A stretch of 41,060 bases of DNA from Ruminococcus sp. (GTDB lineage Bacteria > Bacillota > Clostridia > Oscillospirales > Acutalibacteraceae): the NCBI GenBank assembly GCA_017384945.1, contig JAFNSO010000028.1:1-41060 (forward strand), written 5' to 3'. This document shows, piece by piece, positions 32,617-40,961 of this stretch. A model generated the notes under the pieces. That model saw only the letters and a list, made by a program, of their open reading frames with translations. It did no database searches and was not told the DNA's origin. The translations under genes and the position numbers were made by a program. Each line of letters opens with the position of its first letter. Positions within the stretch are counted from its first letter, which is position 1.

Positions 32617-33882
32617 TTATTTTTCCTTGATTTTATCCCAGTACGCCTTATACGCCTGCTCGTTTTTGTTGTCGCCGTACTCGTAGTAACGAGCCTCCTT
32701 TAGGCTGTCGGGGAGATACTGCTGTTCAACGTAGTGATTCGGGAAAGAATGAGGATATTTATAAAACTGACCCTTATTGGGGTTATCCTCGCCGTCGTAA
32801 TGCTTATTTTGAAGCTGACGCGGAATGGGTCCTCCCTTACCCGCTCTGACGTCGGAAATAGCCTTATCTATCGCGGTTATGCCGCTGATTGACTTTGGGG
32901 CGTTACAGACCATGATAACCGCGTCGGCAAGCGGAATCCGAGCCTCGGGCAGACCGACCTTCATCGCCATATCGACGCAGGCATTGACTATCGGCAGCAA
33001 ATTCGGGTAAGCGAGCCCGACGTCCTCCGCCGCGCAGACCATAAGCCTTCTGCACGCCGAGGGCAAATCCCCCGCCTCCAGAAGCCGCGCTAGATAATGC
33101 ACAGCCGCGTCCGGGTCGGAGCCGCGCATACTCTTCTGATAAGCCGACACTATATCGTAGTGCTCGTCGCCGTCCTTATCGTATCGGACAGCCGATTTCT
33201 GAGTGAGCTCGTCGACAGTCTCATAGCTTACTACTCTTCTCCCCTCAATTTCGGGAGACGCGAGGACCGAAAGCTCCACGGCGTTCATAGCCTTTCTGAC
33301 GTCGCCGCCGCAGGCTGTCGCGATATGGCTGACGCTCTCGTCGTCGATTTCGATATCGGTCTTCATCTCGTCACACAGAAAATCTATTCCTCTCAGAACC
33401 GCCTTTTCGATTTCCTTCGGCTCGACGCTCTTGAACTCAAACACGGTGCTTCGTGACAAAATCGCGTTATAAACATAAAAATACGGGTTCTCGGTGGTCG
33501 AAGCGATGAGTGTGATCTTTCCGTTTTCGATGTATTCAAGCAGGGTTTGCTGCTGTTTTTTATTGAAATACTGGATCTCGTCGAGATAAAGCAAAACCCC
33601 GTTCAGTCCGAGGAGGGTGTCGGTGCTGGCGAAAACCTCCTTGATATCGGCAGTCGAGGCGGTTGTACCGTTGAGCTTCTTGAAGGTTTTGTTTGTTTTT
33701 TTTGCGATGTAATTAGCGAGAGTCGTTTTTCCGACTCCCGACGGACCGTAAAATATTAAGTTTGGGATCGTGCCGCTTTCGATTATTCGTCTCAGCGGCT
33801 TACCCTTAGCAAGCAAATGCTTCTGCCCCACAATGTCGTCCAGCGACTGCGGACGAAGCCTGTCAGCCAAAGGAGCTGCCAT
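32617..33882 (-). CDS. rarA: Replication-associated recombination protein RarA (MgsA)
   Basis: A 421-residue AAA+ ATPase related to clamp loaders, acting at stalled replication forks. It shows ADRLRPQSLDDIVGQKHLL, Walker A YGPSGVGKTT, Walker B LYLDEIQYF with the RarA-typical DEI, sensor 1 STTENPYF, and the C-terminal MgsA tetramerisation domain (SFPNHYVEQQYLPDSLKEA). ATG 33882 has a G-rich ribosome-binding site (AAGGGGG) six bases upstream. The 5' region carries the tandem hairpin repeats described separately. Confidence 0.95.
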   Translation of the reverse strand: MAAPLADRLRPQSLDDIVGQKHLLAKGKPLRRIIESGTIPNLIFYGPSGVGKTTLANYIAKKTNKTFKKLNGTTASTADIKEVFASTDTLLGLNGVLLYLDEIQYFNKKQQQTLLEYIENGKITLIASTTENPYFYVYNAILSRSTVFEFKSVEPKEIEKAVLRGIDFLCDEMKTDIEIDDESVSHIATACGGDVRKAMNAVELSVLASPEIEGRRVVSYETVDELTQKSAVRYDKDGDEHYDIVSAYQKSMRGSDPDAAVHYLARLLEAGDLPSACRRLMVCAAEDVGLAYPNLLPIVNACVDMAMKVGLPEARIPLADAVIMVCNAPKSISGITAIDKAISDVRAGKGGPIPRQLQNKHYDGEDNPNKGQFYKYPHSFPNHYVEQQYLPDSLKEARYYEYGDNKNEQAYKAYWDKIKEK

Positions 33883-33902
33883 AAAAAACCCCCTTTTTTT
33901 AT

Positions 33903-34066
33903 TTTTTCCTCGTCAAGTTAGTTCGTTCCTCTCTGGTTGACGATATCCCCCTTACCCACGTTTCCTCTCAAGCTTTGGATATTTTATATTTTCCTCGTCA
34001 AGCTAGTTCGTTCCTCTCTGGTTGACGATATCCCCCGCACCGTCGCTTCCTCTCAAGCTTTGGATA
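33903..34066. repeat. Two tandem 85-base units, four hairpins with a shared loop octamer (candidate non-coding RNA)
   Basis: The unit repeats at exactly 85 bases (CGTCAA at 33911 and 33996). Unit 1 hairpin B: TCGTCAA 33910-33916 with TTGACGA 33937-33943, 20-base loop. Unit 1 hairpin A: ATATCC 33943-33948 with GGATAT 33977-33982, 28-base loop. Unit 2 hairpin B: 33995-34001 with 34022-34028. Unit 2 hairpin A: TATCC 34029-34033 with GGATA 34062-34066. All four loops contain TTCCTCTC (GAGAGGAA on minus). Between units the stems and octamers are conserved, while about 11 bases at 33951-33961 versus 34036-34046 diverge. The strand is unknown. On minus it would be the rarA 5' leader. No ORF is present. 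Confidence 0.7.
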
Positions 34067-34117
34067 CATGGGCAAGGTTCATCTATTTATTCTCTATATG
34101 AAGTCTTGCAAAAACGA

Positions 34118-34144
34118 CTAATTGCGCATTACGAATTGCGAATT
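34118..34144. repeat. Short A/T-rich iterations (ATTGCG/ATTACG)
   Basis: The stretch after the tandem units reads as partly repeating blocks TAATTGCGCATTACGAATT then GCGAATTA. It is a low-complexity intergenic segment directly beside the glyA terminator. No function is evident. Confidence 0.4.
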
Positions 34145-34169
34145 AAAAAAAGGCGGACTGTCGCCCGCC
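34145..34169. terminator. Terminator of glyA (possibly bidirectional)
   Basis: GGCGG (34152-34156) and CCGCC (34165-34169) form the stem, flanked by A7 on the left, which is a U tract for the minus strand. It lies 8 bases after the glyA stop. On the plus strand CTTTCTTTT follows, so a plus transcript through the repeats could also stop here. Confidence 0.75.
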
Positions 34170-34176
34170 CTTTCTT

Positions 34177-35424
34177 TTATTCGTAAAGCGGATATTTCTC
34201 GCAGATTTCCTCTACTCCCGCTCTTACCTTGTCGGCGTTTGCCTCAAAGTCGTTGAGCACGAGTGTGATGTACTCGGCGATTTTATCCATATCGTCCTCC
34301 TTGAGGCCTCTCGTTGTAACAGCGGCGGTGCCGATACGCACGCCCGAGGTTACAAACGGTGAGAGCGGCTCGTTGGGGATTGTGTTCTTGTTCACAGTGA
34401 TACGGCACTCGTCGAGTCTTGCCTCGAGCTCCTTGCCCGTAACGCCTGTTCCGCGTAAATCCATAAGCAGAACGTGGTTATCCGTACCGCCCGAAACAAG
34501 CTTGTTTCCTCTCTTTGTGAGTCCGTCCGCGAGAGCCTTGCAGTTCTTGACGATCTGCTCGGCGTACTCCTTGAACTCGGGCTTCATTGCCTCGCCGAAG
34601 CAAACAGCCTTTGCCGCGATTGTGTGCATAAGAGGACCACCCTGTGTACCCGGGAAAACAGCCTTGTTGATGTCCTTAGCGTACTTCTCCTTCATAAGGA
34701 TAAGACCGCCTCTGGGACCTCTGAGTGTTTTGTGAGTCGTTGTAGTTACGAAATCGCAGTAAGGAACAGGGTTCGGGTGAACTCCACCCGCTACGAGACC
34801 CGCGATATGAGCCATATCAACCATAAGATAAGCTCCGACCTCGTCGGCGATTTCTCTGAGTCTCTTGAAATCAATCACTCTCGGGTAAGCGCTCGCGCCC
34901 GCGACGATAAGCTTGGGCTTGCACTCCTTCGCGATTGAAAGAACGTTGTCATAATCTATGTAATGAGTCTCGGGGTCAACTCCGTAGGGAACGAAGTTAA
35001 AATACTTACCCGAAATGTTGACAGGCGAGCCGTGAGTAAGGTGACCACCCTCGTTGAGGTTCATACCCATAACGGTGTCGCCGGGCTGAAGCATAGCGAA
35101 GTAAACGGCTGTGTTAGCCTGAGCGCCCGAGTGAGGCTGAACGTTGCACGCCTCGGCGCCGAAGAGCTTGCACGCTCTGTCGCGGGCGATATCCTCAACC
35201 ACGTCGACGCACTGGCAGCCGCCGTAGTAGCGCTTTCCGGGAAGACCCTCGGCGTATTTGTTGGTGAGCACGCTGCCCATAGCCGCCATAACAGCCTCGC
35301 TTACGATGTTCTCGCTGGCGATAAGCTCAAGGTTATTTCTCTGGCGGGCAAGCTCCGCGTCCATTGAATTGCCGACCTCAGGGTCAACCTGCTTTAAAAG
35401 CTCGATGTTTGCCATTTCTTTCAT
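34177..35424 (-). CDS. glyA: Serine hydroxymethyltransferase
   Basis: PLP enzyme converting serine and tetrahydrofolate to glycine and 5,10-methylene-THF. The protein is about 415 residues long. It contains [38 protein letters not shown], the PLP lysine in [14 protein letters not shown], and [13 protein letters not shown] take ATG 35424 as start because AAGGAG lies 8 bases before it but only 2 bases before the in-frame ATG at 35430. It is downstream of dusB in the same orientation (41-base gap) and closed by the terminator at 34145-34169. Confidence 0.97.
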   Translation of the reverse strand: MKEMANIELLKQVDPEVGNSMDAELARQRNNLELIASENIVSEAVMAAMGSVLTNKYAEGLPGKRYYGGCQCVDVVEDIARDRACKLFGAEACNVQPHSGAQANTAVYFAMLQPGDTVMGMNLNEGGHLTHGSPVNISGKYFNFVPYGVDPETHYIDYDNVLSIAKECKPKLIVAGASAYPRVIDFKRLREIADEVGAYLMVDMAHIAGLVAGGVHPNPVPYCDFVTTTTHKTLRGPRGGLILMKEKYAKDINKAVFPGTQGGPLMHTIAAKAVCFGEAMKPEFKEYAEQIVKNCKALADGLTKRGNKLVSGGTDNHVLLMDLRGTGVTGKELEARLDECRITVNKNTIPNEPLSPFVTSGVRIGTAAVTTRGLKEDDMDKIAEYITLVLNDFEANADKVRAGVEEICEKYPLYE

Positions 35425-35465
35425 TTTCATTACTCCTTATCTTTGTTCTATGTTATTGTAACTAC

Positions 35466-36434
35466 CTAACAATTTTGAAACTCCAGCACACGCTCAATCA
35501 GGCGGTACATATCGTCGAGCGTTGCGACTCGACCCGCCTCATCGCGGAAGCCTGCCGCGCCGCGAAAGCCCTTTAGATACCACGCGATTTGCTTTCTCGA
35601 CTGGAGCATACCCATTCTTTCCCCCTTATACGAGCACACAAGCTCAATATGCTCCCGCATAATCCTGAGCTTGTCCTCGGTGCCCGGGGGTTGAGTTATA
35701 ATTCCATTTTGGAAATATTCATTTAAGATTCGGAAAACCCACGGATTTCCGAGCGCGGCTCTGGCGACCATTACGGCGTCACAGCCTGTGTAGCCGAGCA
35801 TTTTCTCAGCGCTTTTTATATCCTTAACGTCGCCGTTTCCGATAACGGGGATACCGACGGCGTTTTTGACTGCCTTAATTATGTCCAAATCACACTTGCC
35901 CGAGTAATACTGCTGACGCGTTCGTCCGTGGACAATAACCGCGTCCGCTCCGCCTTCCTCGCACGCCTGCGCGACCTCAACGGCGTTTATGTGCTCCTCG
36001 TCAAAGCCCTTACGGATCTTGACGGTGATCGGAGTATCGACGGCGTTTTTCATCGCGTAGACTATCTCGCGGCACAGCTCGGGGTTCTTCATAAGCGCGG
36101 AGCCTGTCCCGTTATTGGCGATTTTCGGAGCGGGACACCCCATATTTATGTCAATTATATCCGCGCCCTCGTTCTTGGCGAGCCTCGCGGCGTTTGCCAT
36201 CAAAGCGGGCTCGTTGCCGAAAAGCTGGATCCCGCAGGGGTGCTCGCTTTCGGAGAGCTCCATAAGCGAAAAGCTCTTTTTGTCGTTAAAGCTCAGCGCC
36301 TTTGCGGAGACCATCTCGGTCTCGCCGTAGCCCGCGCCGAAGGAACGGCACACTTCCCTGAACGCCTTGTCCGTAATGCCCGCGAGCGGAGCGAGACAGG
36401 CGACGGATTTTATCTCAACATTACCTATTTTCAT
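35466..36434 (-). CDS. dusB: tRNA-dihydrouridine synthase, DusB type
   Basis: FMN- and NADPH-dependent enzyme reducing uridines in the tRNA D-loop. The 322 residues start with CLAPLAGITDKAFREVC, and contain INMGCPAPKIANNGTGSAL with the catalytic Cys, VIVHGRTRQQYYSGKCDL, PVIGNGDVK and VMVARAALGNPW, then a C-terminal helical domain (QSRKQIAWYLKGF). The ATG follows directly on the TAA of the upstream gene (TAAATG), so the two are coupled. Confidence 0.95.
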   Translation of the reverse strand: MKIGNVEIKSVACLAPLAGITDKAFREVCRSFGAGYGETEMVSAKALSFNDKKSFSLMELSESEHPCGIQLFGNEPALMANAARLAKNEGADIIDINMGCPAPKIANNGTGSALMKNPELCREIVYAMKNAVDTPITVKIRKGFDEEHINAVEVAQACEEGGADAVIVHGRTRQQYYSGKCDLDIIKAVKNAVGIPVIGNGDVKDIKSAEKMLGYTGCDAVMVARAALGNPWVFRILNEYFQNGIITQPPGTEDKLRIMREHIELVCSYKGERMGMLQSRKQIAWYLKGFRGAAGFRDEAGRVATLDDMYRLIERVLEFQNC

Positions 36435-37070
36435 TTATCTTCTCGCGTCCTCGTCCAGATACGAGCTGTACTTGCGCTTGCTGTAATAGTTATCGTCGAG
36501 CAAATGCTTCTGCTGACCTGTGATGCGGTTTCCCTCGCTGTAACGCGGCTTACCGACGCCTCCGATATAATGAGTCTTGTTGCTTATAATAACAATCAGA
36601 ATAGTGAGCACACCCACAATAACGCAAGCCCAGCTTGCGAGACCGTAGGTCATATCTCCGTCGTCGCCCAAGTCGACCGTCACGGCTGTAGGCTCCTCGT
36701 CAACGGGAGCCGAGGGCAAATCCTCGTAGTCCTGAATCGCGGCGATCGCCTTTTTTGTCGGAGCCTCGGTTTGCGCCTGAGTCTCGGGCTCGGTTTCCTC
36801 CCGGGTCTGAGGATCGGTCTCCTCCTCCGTCTGAGTAGGCTGCTCGGTCTGAGGCTCGGTTTCGGGCTCGGTTTCGGGAGCCGGCTCCGTCTCGGGCTCG
36901 GTTTCGGGCTCCGTTTCAACGGGAGCGGCGGTCTCGGACTCCGTTTCAACATTATCCTCAATATAAACAGGGTTGGAAACCTCTTCGGGCTCGGCAAAAA
37001 CGCAGACGCTGTACGAGAATAAAACCGTAAAAATAACCGCGAAAATTGCTAATTTATATTTGAACTTCAT
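36435..37070 (-). CDS. E/T/P-rich single-pass membrane protein of unknown function
   Basis: A 211-residue protein I do not recognise. Its order is: signal peptide (1-28, ending VCVFAEPEE), a low-complexity acidic stalk (about 35-105) of repeated ETEPETEP and QTE units, a short Ala/Asp region, one membrane helix (about 142-163, ASWACVIVGVLTILIVIISN), and a basic tail with RKYSSYLDEDARR. Predicted topology is stalk outside and tail inside. ATG 37070 follows GGAG by 8 bases; an upstream in-frame ATG (37139) would add residues lacking signal character. It is the first gene of a unit with dusB and glyA. Confidence 0.65.
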   Translation of the reverse strand: MKFKYKLAIFAVIFTVLFSYSVCVFAEPEEVSNPVYIEDNVETESETAAPVETEPETEPETEPAPETEPETEPQTEQPTQTEEETDPQTREETEPETQAQTEAPTKKAIAAIQDYEDLPSAPVDEEPTAVTVDLGDDGDMTYGLASWACVIVGVLTILIVIISNKTHYIGGVGKPRYSEGNRITGQQKHLLDDNYYSKRKYSSYLDEDARR

Positions 37071-37098
37071 AGATAAAACTCCAAAAATACCCGTTAAA

Positions 37099-37121
37099 AC
37101 CGCAGAAAAAAGGGCTGCGGT
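37099..37121 (-). terminator. Attenuator-like hairpin in the leader upstream of the E/T/P-rich gene
   Basis: On the minus strand ACCGCAG (37121-37115), a CCCTTTTTT loop and CTGCGGT (37105-37099) are followed by TTTAA. A second small hairpin (TCTGC with GCAGA) precedes it in the same leader; GCAG and CTGC elements of the two could pair alternatively. The U tract is short. Confidence 0.4.
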
Positions 37122-37160
37122 ATGGCTCTGCAAATACAAAGCAGACTTTGAACAAACTAC

Positions 37161-37189
37161 ATTATAACAAATTACGAGTTATTTTGCAA
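37161..37189 (-). promoter_or_regulatory. Promoter of the E/T/P-rich gene-dusB-glyA unit
   Basis: On the minus strand TTGCAA (37189-37184), a 17-base spacer and a perfect TATAAT (37166-37161). The -35 box lies inside the 3' end of spoIIP, and the leader to the ATG at 37070 is about 85 bases. Confidence 0.75.
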
Positions 37190-38239
37190 TACTTGAGCGA
37201 GAGCTTTACCGAATAATTTTCCCGAATACCTCGCTTCCTCGAGAGTATTTGAGTCGGTTCCGAACTCAACGAGCAGCGAGCCCGTGTTGATATTCATATT
37301 GTAAGCAAAATTTCCGAAGTCAAGCGGACGCGTCATTCCGCCGTAATCGGTTTCGCATTTTTGCTGCAGCTTGAGAGCAAAACGGAGATTATAATTCCAA
37401 TTCGGAAAGTCATATGAGCCGTCGGCGTCATATCCCGACAAAATCATAATCTGCGCGCCCTTCTTCCCCTTGTATGTAAAGGTCGGCTTTATTTTGTAGG
37501 TCTCAGCTCCGATAGCGTCGCGGTGAACATCGAGCGTCACCTTTATTTTCGGGTACTTTTTGAGGTAGGAATTGACGGTCGCCCTGCTTCTGAGGTAACT
37601 GCCCGTGTAGGCTGCGTCGTGCTCGGTCGTGTCGTGAACAACGCCTATCCCCGACTCCCTGAGCGCCTTCGCGATCTCCTCGCCGACCTGAGTGACGTTG
37701 TAGCGTTTGTCGCTCGTGCGCGGATAATAGTCGGAATAATAGTACCCGACGTCGCAGTCAAGGTAACTTTCGCCTGTATGGGTATGATAGATAAGCACCT
37801 GAACGTCCTCGGTTTTCTCAAGCTTGAAGCCGAGCGGCCTGTTCAGACTATAGCCGATATTTAAATCAAAATCCGTGTTGTTCTTAACGTAAAAATTCTG
37901 GTACTTTTTTCCGCCCGAGGTGTACTGCTTTGTGTAGACAGGGTATTTCTTCGCTTTACCGTGGTCGGAAAAGGTGTTGTAATACTTTTTTGAAAAATCC
38001 GACGAGGTCGGAGCGGGCGCTGTTGTAGGTTGCTGAGTATTATTCTTTTTGGGAATTATTTTCTTTTTTTGGATTTTAACCGAGGTGTTACTGCCGCCCT
38101 TCGACAGCGTAAGAGAAGCCGCGGTAAGCGCCGCGTCGTCTCCCGAATAAAAATCGGGGAGCCTCGCCGCGACGCAGACAACCGCCGCGGCAACGAGAAC
38201 AACAGCCGCAACAGAATACAAAACGTCTTTTATTTTCAA
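37172..38239 (-). CDS. spoIIP: Stage II sporulation protein P
   Basis: SpoIIP is a membrane-anchored cell wall amidase/endopeptidase that, with SpoIID and SpoIIM, drives engulfment of the forespore. The 355-residue protein has an N-terminal membrane anchor (VAAVVLVAAAVVCVAA, about 9-25), a Thr/Pro/Lys linker, and the SpoIIP domain with VLIYHTHTGESYL, TLDVHRDAIG and SLLVEFGTDSNTLEEA, which carry the metal ligands and catalytic Glu. TTG 38239 is the likely start, with GGTGA just upstream. It follows gpr by 57 bases, the classical gpr-spoIIP pair. Confidence 0.93.
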   Translation of the reverse strand: MKIKDVLYSVAAVVLVAAAVVCVAARLPDFYSGDDAALTAASLTLSKGGSNTSVKIQKKKIIPKKNNTQQPTTAPAPTSSDFSKKYYNTFSDHGKAKKYPVYTKQYTSGGKKYQNFYVKNNTDFDLNIGYSLNRPLGFKLEKTEDVQVLIYHTHTGESYLDCDVGYYYSDYYPRTSDKRYNVTQVGEEIAKALRESGIGVVHDTTEHDAAYTGSYLRSRATVNSYLKKYPKIKVTLDVHRDAIGAETYKIKPTFTYKGKKGAQIMILSGYDADGSYDFPNWNYNLRFALKLQQKCETDYGGMTRPLDFGNFAYNMNINTGSLLVEFGTDSNTLEEARYSGKLFGKALAQVLQNNS

Positions 38240-38296
38240 ACAATCACCGACCTTCCTGATTCTCTAAAATCATATGCGGACAAAGTCTCACGTATG

Positions 38297-39181
38297 CTAC
38301 ATAAGCGCCTCAATGACCCCGATCTCAACATCCTCCTGCAAGGCTCGGTTGATACAGAGCGACAAAAGCCTGCTCGCGCGGTCAATCAGCAAATCAATCT
38401 CCTTCGGGGTAACAACCATTGTGCTTCCTCTGGGGCTTAAAAGCTTTTTAAGCTCCTCTGAGGTTTTTTCGTCGTCGATTTCGAGCAAATCGGAAACAAG
38501 CGTAAGTGAATCAACGACCGTCGGCACCCCAAGCGCTATTACAGGCACTCCGAGCGTTTCACGGTTTATTTTTCTGCGGTGATTCTGAACCCCCGCGCCC
38601 GGGGAAATTCCCGTGTCGCTTATTTGAATCGTGGTACCGAGCCTGCTCACGCGTCTCGAGGCAAGAGCGTCAATCGTCACAACCGCGCTCGGACGAACGT
38701 TTCTGACTATGCTCTCGATATATTCGGAGGTCTCGATTCCCGTCTGACCCGTGACACCCGTTGTAAGCACAGCGACGGGACGAAGGCTGTCGAGCCCCGT
38801 ACTGCGCGCCAGCTCACCCGTGATATGTCTCGTGGCGAGCACTCTCGACGCGCTTTTCGGTCCCAGAGCGTCGGGCGTGATCTCGGTGTTGCCGAGACCG
38901 CAAACGAGCACAAGACCGTTCACGGGCAAAAGCCGCCTGAGCTCTCTGCCGATTATCTCGATCCTGTCGTCGTCCACGGGGAAATTGTCGGTCATCGCGG
39001 GAATGTCAATCGTTATATACGTCCCCTCTTCCTTTCTGAGCTTGACGCTCGCCTTGTGGTTTTTTACAACAAGGCGGGAAATCTCAAGACCGCTCTCCTC
39101 CCGCCTGTCAAATTCAACGCCCTGAATGTCCTCGCCCGCAAGCTCTCTTGCCTCTACAGCCAAATCGGTTCTTCTCTCCAT
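38297..39181 (-). CDS. gpr: Germination protease GPR
   Basis: An aspartate-type endopeptidase that degrades small acid-soluble spore proteins on germination. The 294-residue protein opens with the typical RRTDLAVEARE. It contains LVLVCGLGNTEITPDALGP, HITGE, VTIDALASR, the segment LGTTIQISDTGISPGAGVQN, and IALGVPTVVDS. The zymogen's prosequence at the N-terminus is short. Together with spoIIP it shows that the organism can form spores. A sigma-G/F-like promoter lies at 39203-39231. Confidence 0.96.
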   Translation of the reverse strand: MERRTDLAVEARELAGEDIQGVEFDRREESGLEISRLVVKNHKASVKLRKEEGTYITIDIPAMTDNFPVDDDRIEIIGRELRRLLPVNGLVLVCGLGNTEITPDALGPKSASRVLATRHITGELARSTGLDSLRPVAVLTTGVTGQTGIETSEYIESIVRNVRPSAVVTIDALASRRVSRLGTTIQISDTGISPGAGVQNHRRKINRETLGVPVIALGVPTVVDSLTLVSDLLEIDDEKTSEELKKLLSPRGSTMVVTPKEIDLLIDRASRLLSLCINRALQEDVEIGVIEALM

Positions 39182-39202
39182 ATAAGCACCCTTTCATACA
39201 AT

Positions 39203-39231
39203 TATTTTGGCTGATAACGACGCTAAAATAC
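39203..39231 (-). promoter_or_regulatory. Possible forespore (sigma-G/F-like) promoter of gpr
   Basis: On the minus strand GTATT (39231-39227) and CAAAATA (39209-39203) are separated by 17 bases. This approximates the forespore pattern (GHATR, about 18 bases, CATNHTA), with one mismatch in the -35 box. No housekeeping -35/-10 pair is seen, which fits forespore-specific expression of gpr in other species. Confidence 0.4.
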
Positions 39232-39241
39232 ATATTTTTTC

Positions 39242-39270
39242 TTTACTTTATATATCAGAAATGATATAAT
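39242..39270 (+). promoter_or_regulatory. Promoter of the dockerin-bearing cysteine protease gene
   Basis: TTTACT (39242-39247), a 17-base spacer and a perfect TATAAT (39265-39270). Transcription would begin near 39277, only about 10 bases before the ATG at 39287, so the GGTGA at 39277-39281 sits at the very 5' end of the message. Confidence 0.8.
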
Positions 39271-39286
39271 TAAAATGGTGATTTAT

Positions 39287-40879
39287 ATGAAAACAAGGAT
39301 AACGGCAATAATCACGGCAATAATAATCGCAATCAGTATGACAGCCATCGAAGCGGGCGCCGCGGAGGTAAGCTCAAGCGTCGCGGTATCACCCAAGCGT
39401 CTGCCGAAAAAGAAAGCGCTCAAAAGAGCTCAGAACACGGGCGAAAAGCTCCCCTCGAGCTACAGCTCAAGGGAGCTCGGCTACTGCTCAAGCGTCAAAA
39501 ACCAGGTCGGCGACACCTGCTGGGCGTTCGCGTCGCTCGGTTCATTTGAGACCTATATGCTTAAAAACAATATATACACAACCGACTATGACCCCAACCT
39601 GCTCGATTTGTGGGGCACAAGCCAGCCGAACGGCTTTGGCTGGCAGCGCGACGTAAGGGAATCGGGTTCCACCTACATCCCCATCGGCAATTTCACAAGC
39701 TGGTCGGGACCGCTCTCTGTTGAGGGAGAGATCCCGAAGTACGGAGTAACCGAGCTTACTTATCTCGGCAAGGGCGACAACGACGCCGTCAAACGCGAGA
39801 TTATGAAAAACGGCGCGGTAACGGGAAATCTTATGACCTACGGACGCGGCTACAGCAAGGACAGAAACGCGTTCTGCATTACCGACAACATAAACATCAG
39901 CTCGGGTCACAGCATTTCCGTAGTCGGCTGGGACGACAGCTACAGCAGGGAAAACTTCACGGGGAATTACCTCCCTCAGAACGACGGCGCGTGGCTGTGC
40001 AAATACAGCTGGGGCGATAAATACAACTCAAACGGCGGATATATCTGGGTTTCGTACGAGGATTACTTTCTGTTTTCGTCGGAACACTTTGACCCGAGCT
40101 TCAGCGTAGACAGGGTTCGGGAAATCAAAAGCTCCGACCACATTTATCAGAACGAAATCTACGGCGCGACCTACGAATTCAGCTACATTGAGAGCGACGA
40201 TATTACATATTTTAACGTATTTGACTTCTCCGAGGAGGGCAACGTACTGGAAAGCGTAGTTTTTGAAACCCTTGCTCTGGGAGCCGAATACAAGGTCTAC
40301 TCCGTTCCCCTGAACGAAAACGAGGAGCCCACGGACGACAAAACGCAGTGGACTCTTCTCGGCGAGGGAAAAATCGAGCACACGGGCTACATTCCGTGCG
40401 ACACAAAGAACAGTATTTTAAGGCGTTCAAAGCTCGCTATCGCGGTTGAGCTCAACACGAGCGGCACCGACTCAACAAACTGCGTAGGAGTCAGCGAATG
40501 GCTCAGAGAAGCCGACACAAAAAAGATGTTTTTCATCGACCCTGTGCAGAAGGGACACTCATTTGTAACATACGAGGACAAAATCGTCGACGTAAAGGAC
40601 TTTTACGAAAATGAATTGCAGGATGATAACGGCGGCGGAACGCTTGTTATCAAAGCGATAACAAACAACAAAACCGAGGCAAAATACCTCGGTGACGTCG
40701 ATCTGAACGGAGAGCTCAACATCAAAGACGCTACAGAGCTCCAAAAATTCCTCGCGGACATAATTTCAATAGATGACGACGCGATGAAAAACGCGGACTT
40801 CAATCAGGACGGCAAGCTTAACATTCTCGACGTGACGAGTCTGAGAAAATTCCTCGCAAAAGTTAATAACGACGAATAA
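39287..40879 (+). CDS. Secreted papain-family (C1A) cysteine protease with C-terminal dockerin
   Basis: A 530-residue exported protein. Signal peptide (1-26), a Lys-rich segment, then a C1A peptidase domain with nucleophile Cys78 (GDTCWAFAS) and His208 (SGHSISVVGWDD). The third catalytic residue, normally Asn in a KNSWG motif, is Tyr240 here (CKYSWG). A following beta-rich domain (about 285-460) resembles the lectin-like domain found after bacterial C1A domains. The C-terminus is a type I dockerin (about 474-530; GDVDLNGELNIKDAT and DFNQDGKLNILDVT). It is expected to dock to a cohesin on the cell surface; no cohesin is in this window. ATG 39287 is chosen over 39275, which has no ribosome-binding site. 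Confidence 0.88.
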   Translation: MKTRITAIITAIIIAISMTAIEAGAAEVSSSVAVSPKRLPKKKALKRAQNTGEKLPSSYSSRELGYCSSVKNQVGDTCWAFASLGSFETYMLKNNIYTTDYDPNLLDLWGTSQPNGFGWQRDVRESGSTYIPIGNFTSWSGPLSVEGEIPKYGVTELTYLGKGDNDAVKREIMKNGAVTGNLMTYGRGYSKDRNAFCITDNINISSGHSISVVGWDDSYSRENFTGNYLPQNDGAWLCKYSWGDKYNSNGGYIWVSYEDYFLFSSEHFDPSFSVDRVREIKSSDHIYQNEIYGATYEFSYIESDDITYFNVFDFSEEGNVLESVVFETLALGAEYKVYSVPLNENEEPTDDKTQWTLLGEGKIEHTGYIPCDTKNSILRRSKLAIAVELNTSGTDSTNCVGVSEWLREADTKKMFFIDPVQKGHSFVTYEDKIVDVKDFYENELQDDNGGGTLVIKAITNNKTEAKYLGDVDLNGELNIKDATELQKFLADIISIDDDAMKNADFNQDGKLNILDVTSLRKFLAKVNNDE

Positions 40880-40961
40880 AAGTGTGCCTCAGGCACGCTG
40901 AAACGAGGCTGTCGCGGCACAATATCATTAAGATAAGCCAAAGGGTGCAAATCAAAAAAAG
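40880..40961 (+). other. 3' flank of the cysteine protease gene with a small hairpin
   Basis: A short hairpin GTGCC-TCA-GGCAC occurs directly after the stop (about 40884-40896). Nothing else is recognisable before the terminator. Confidence 0.4.

Noticed and set aside
33903..34066. Tandem repeats as a CRISPR array
   Set aside because: There are only two units of 85 bases with internal hairpins, no spacer-repeat alternation and no cas genes.
35928..37022. Open frame of 364 codons on the plus strand opposite dusB and the E/T/P-rich gene
   Set aside because: The Leu/Gly/Arg-rich end is only the reverse complement of the E/T/P repeat; dusB on the other strand is certain.
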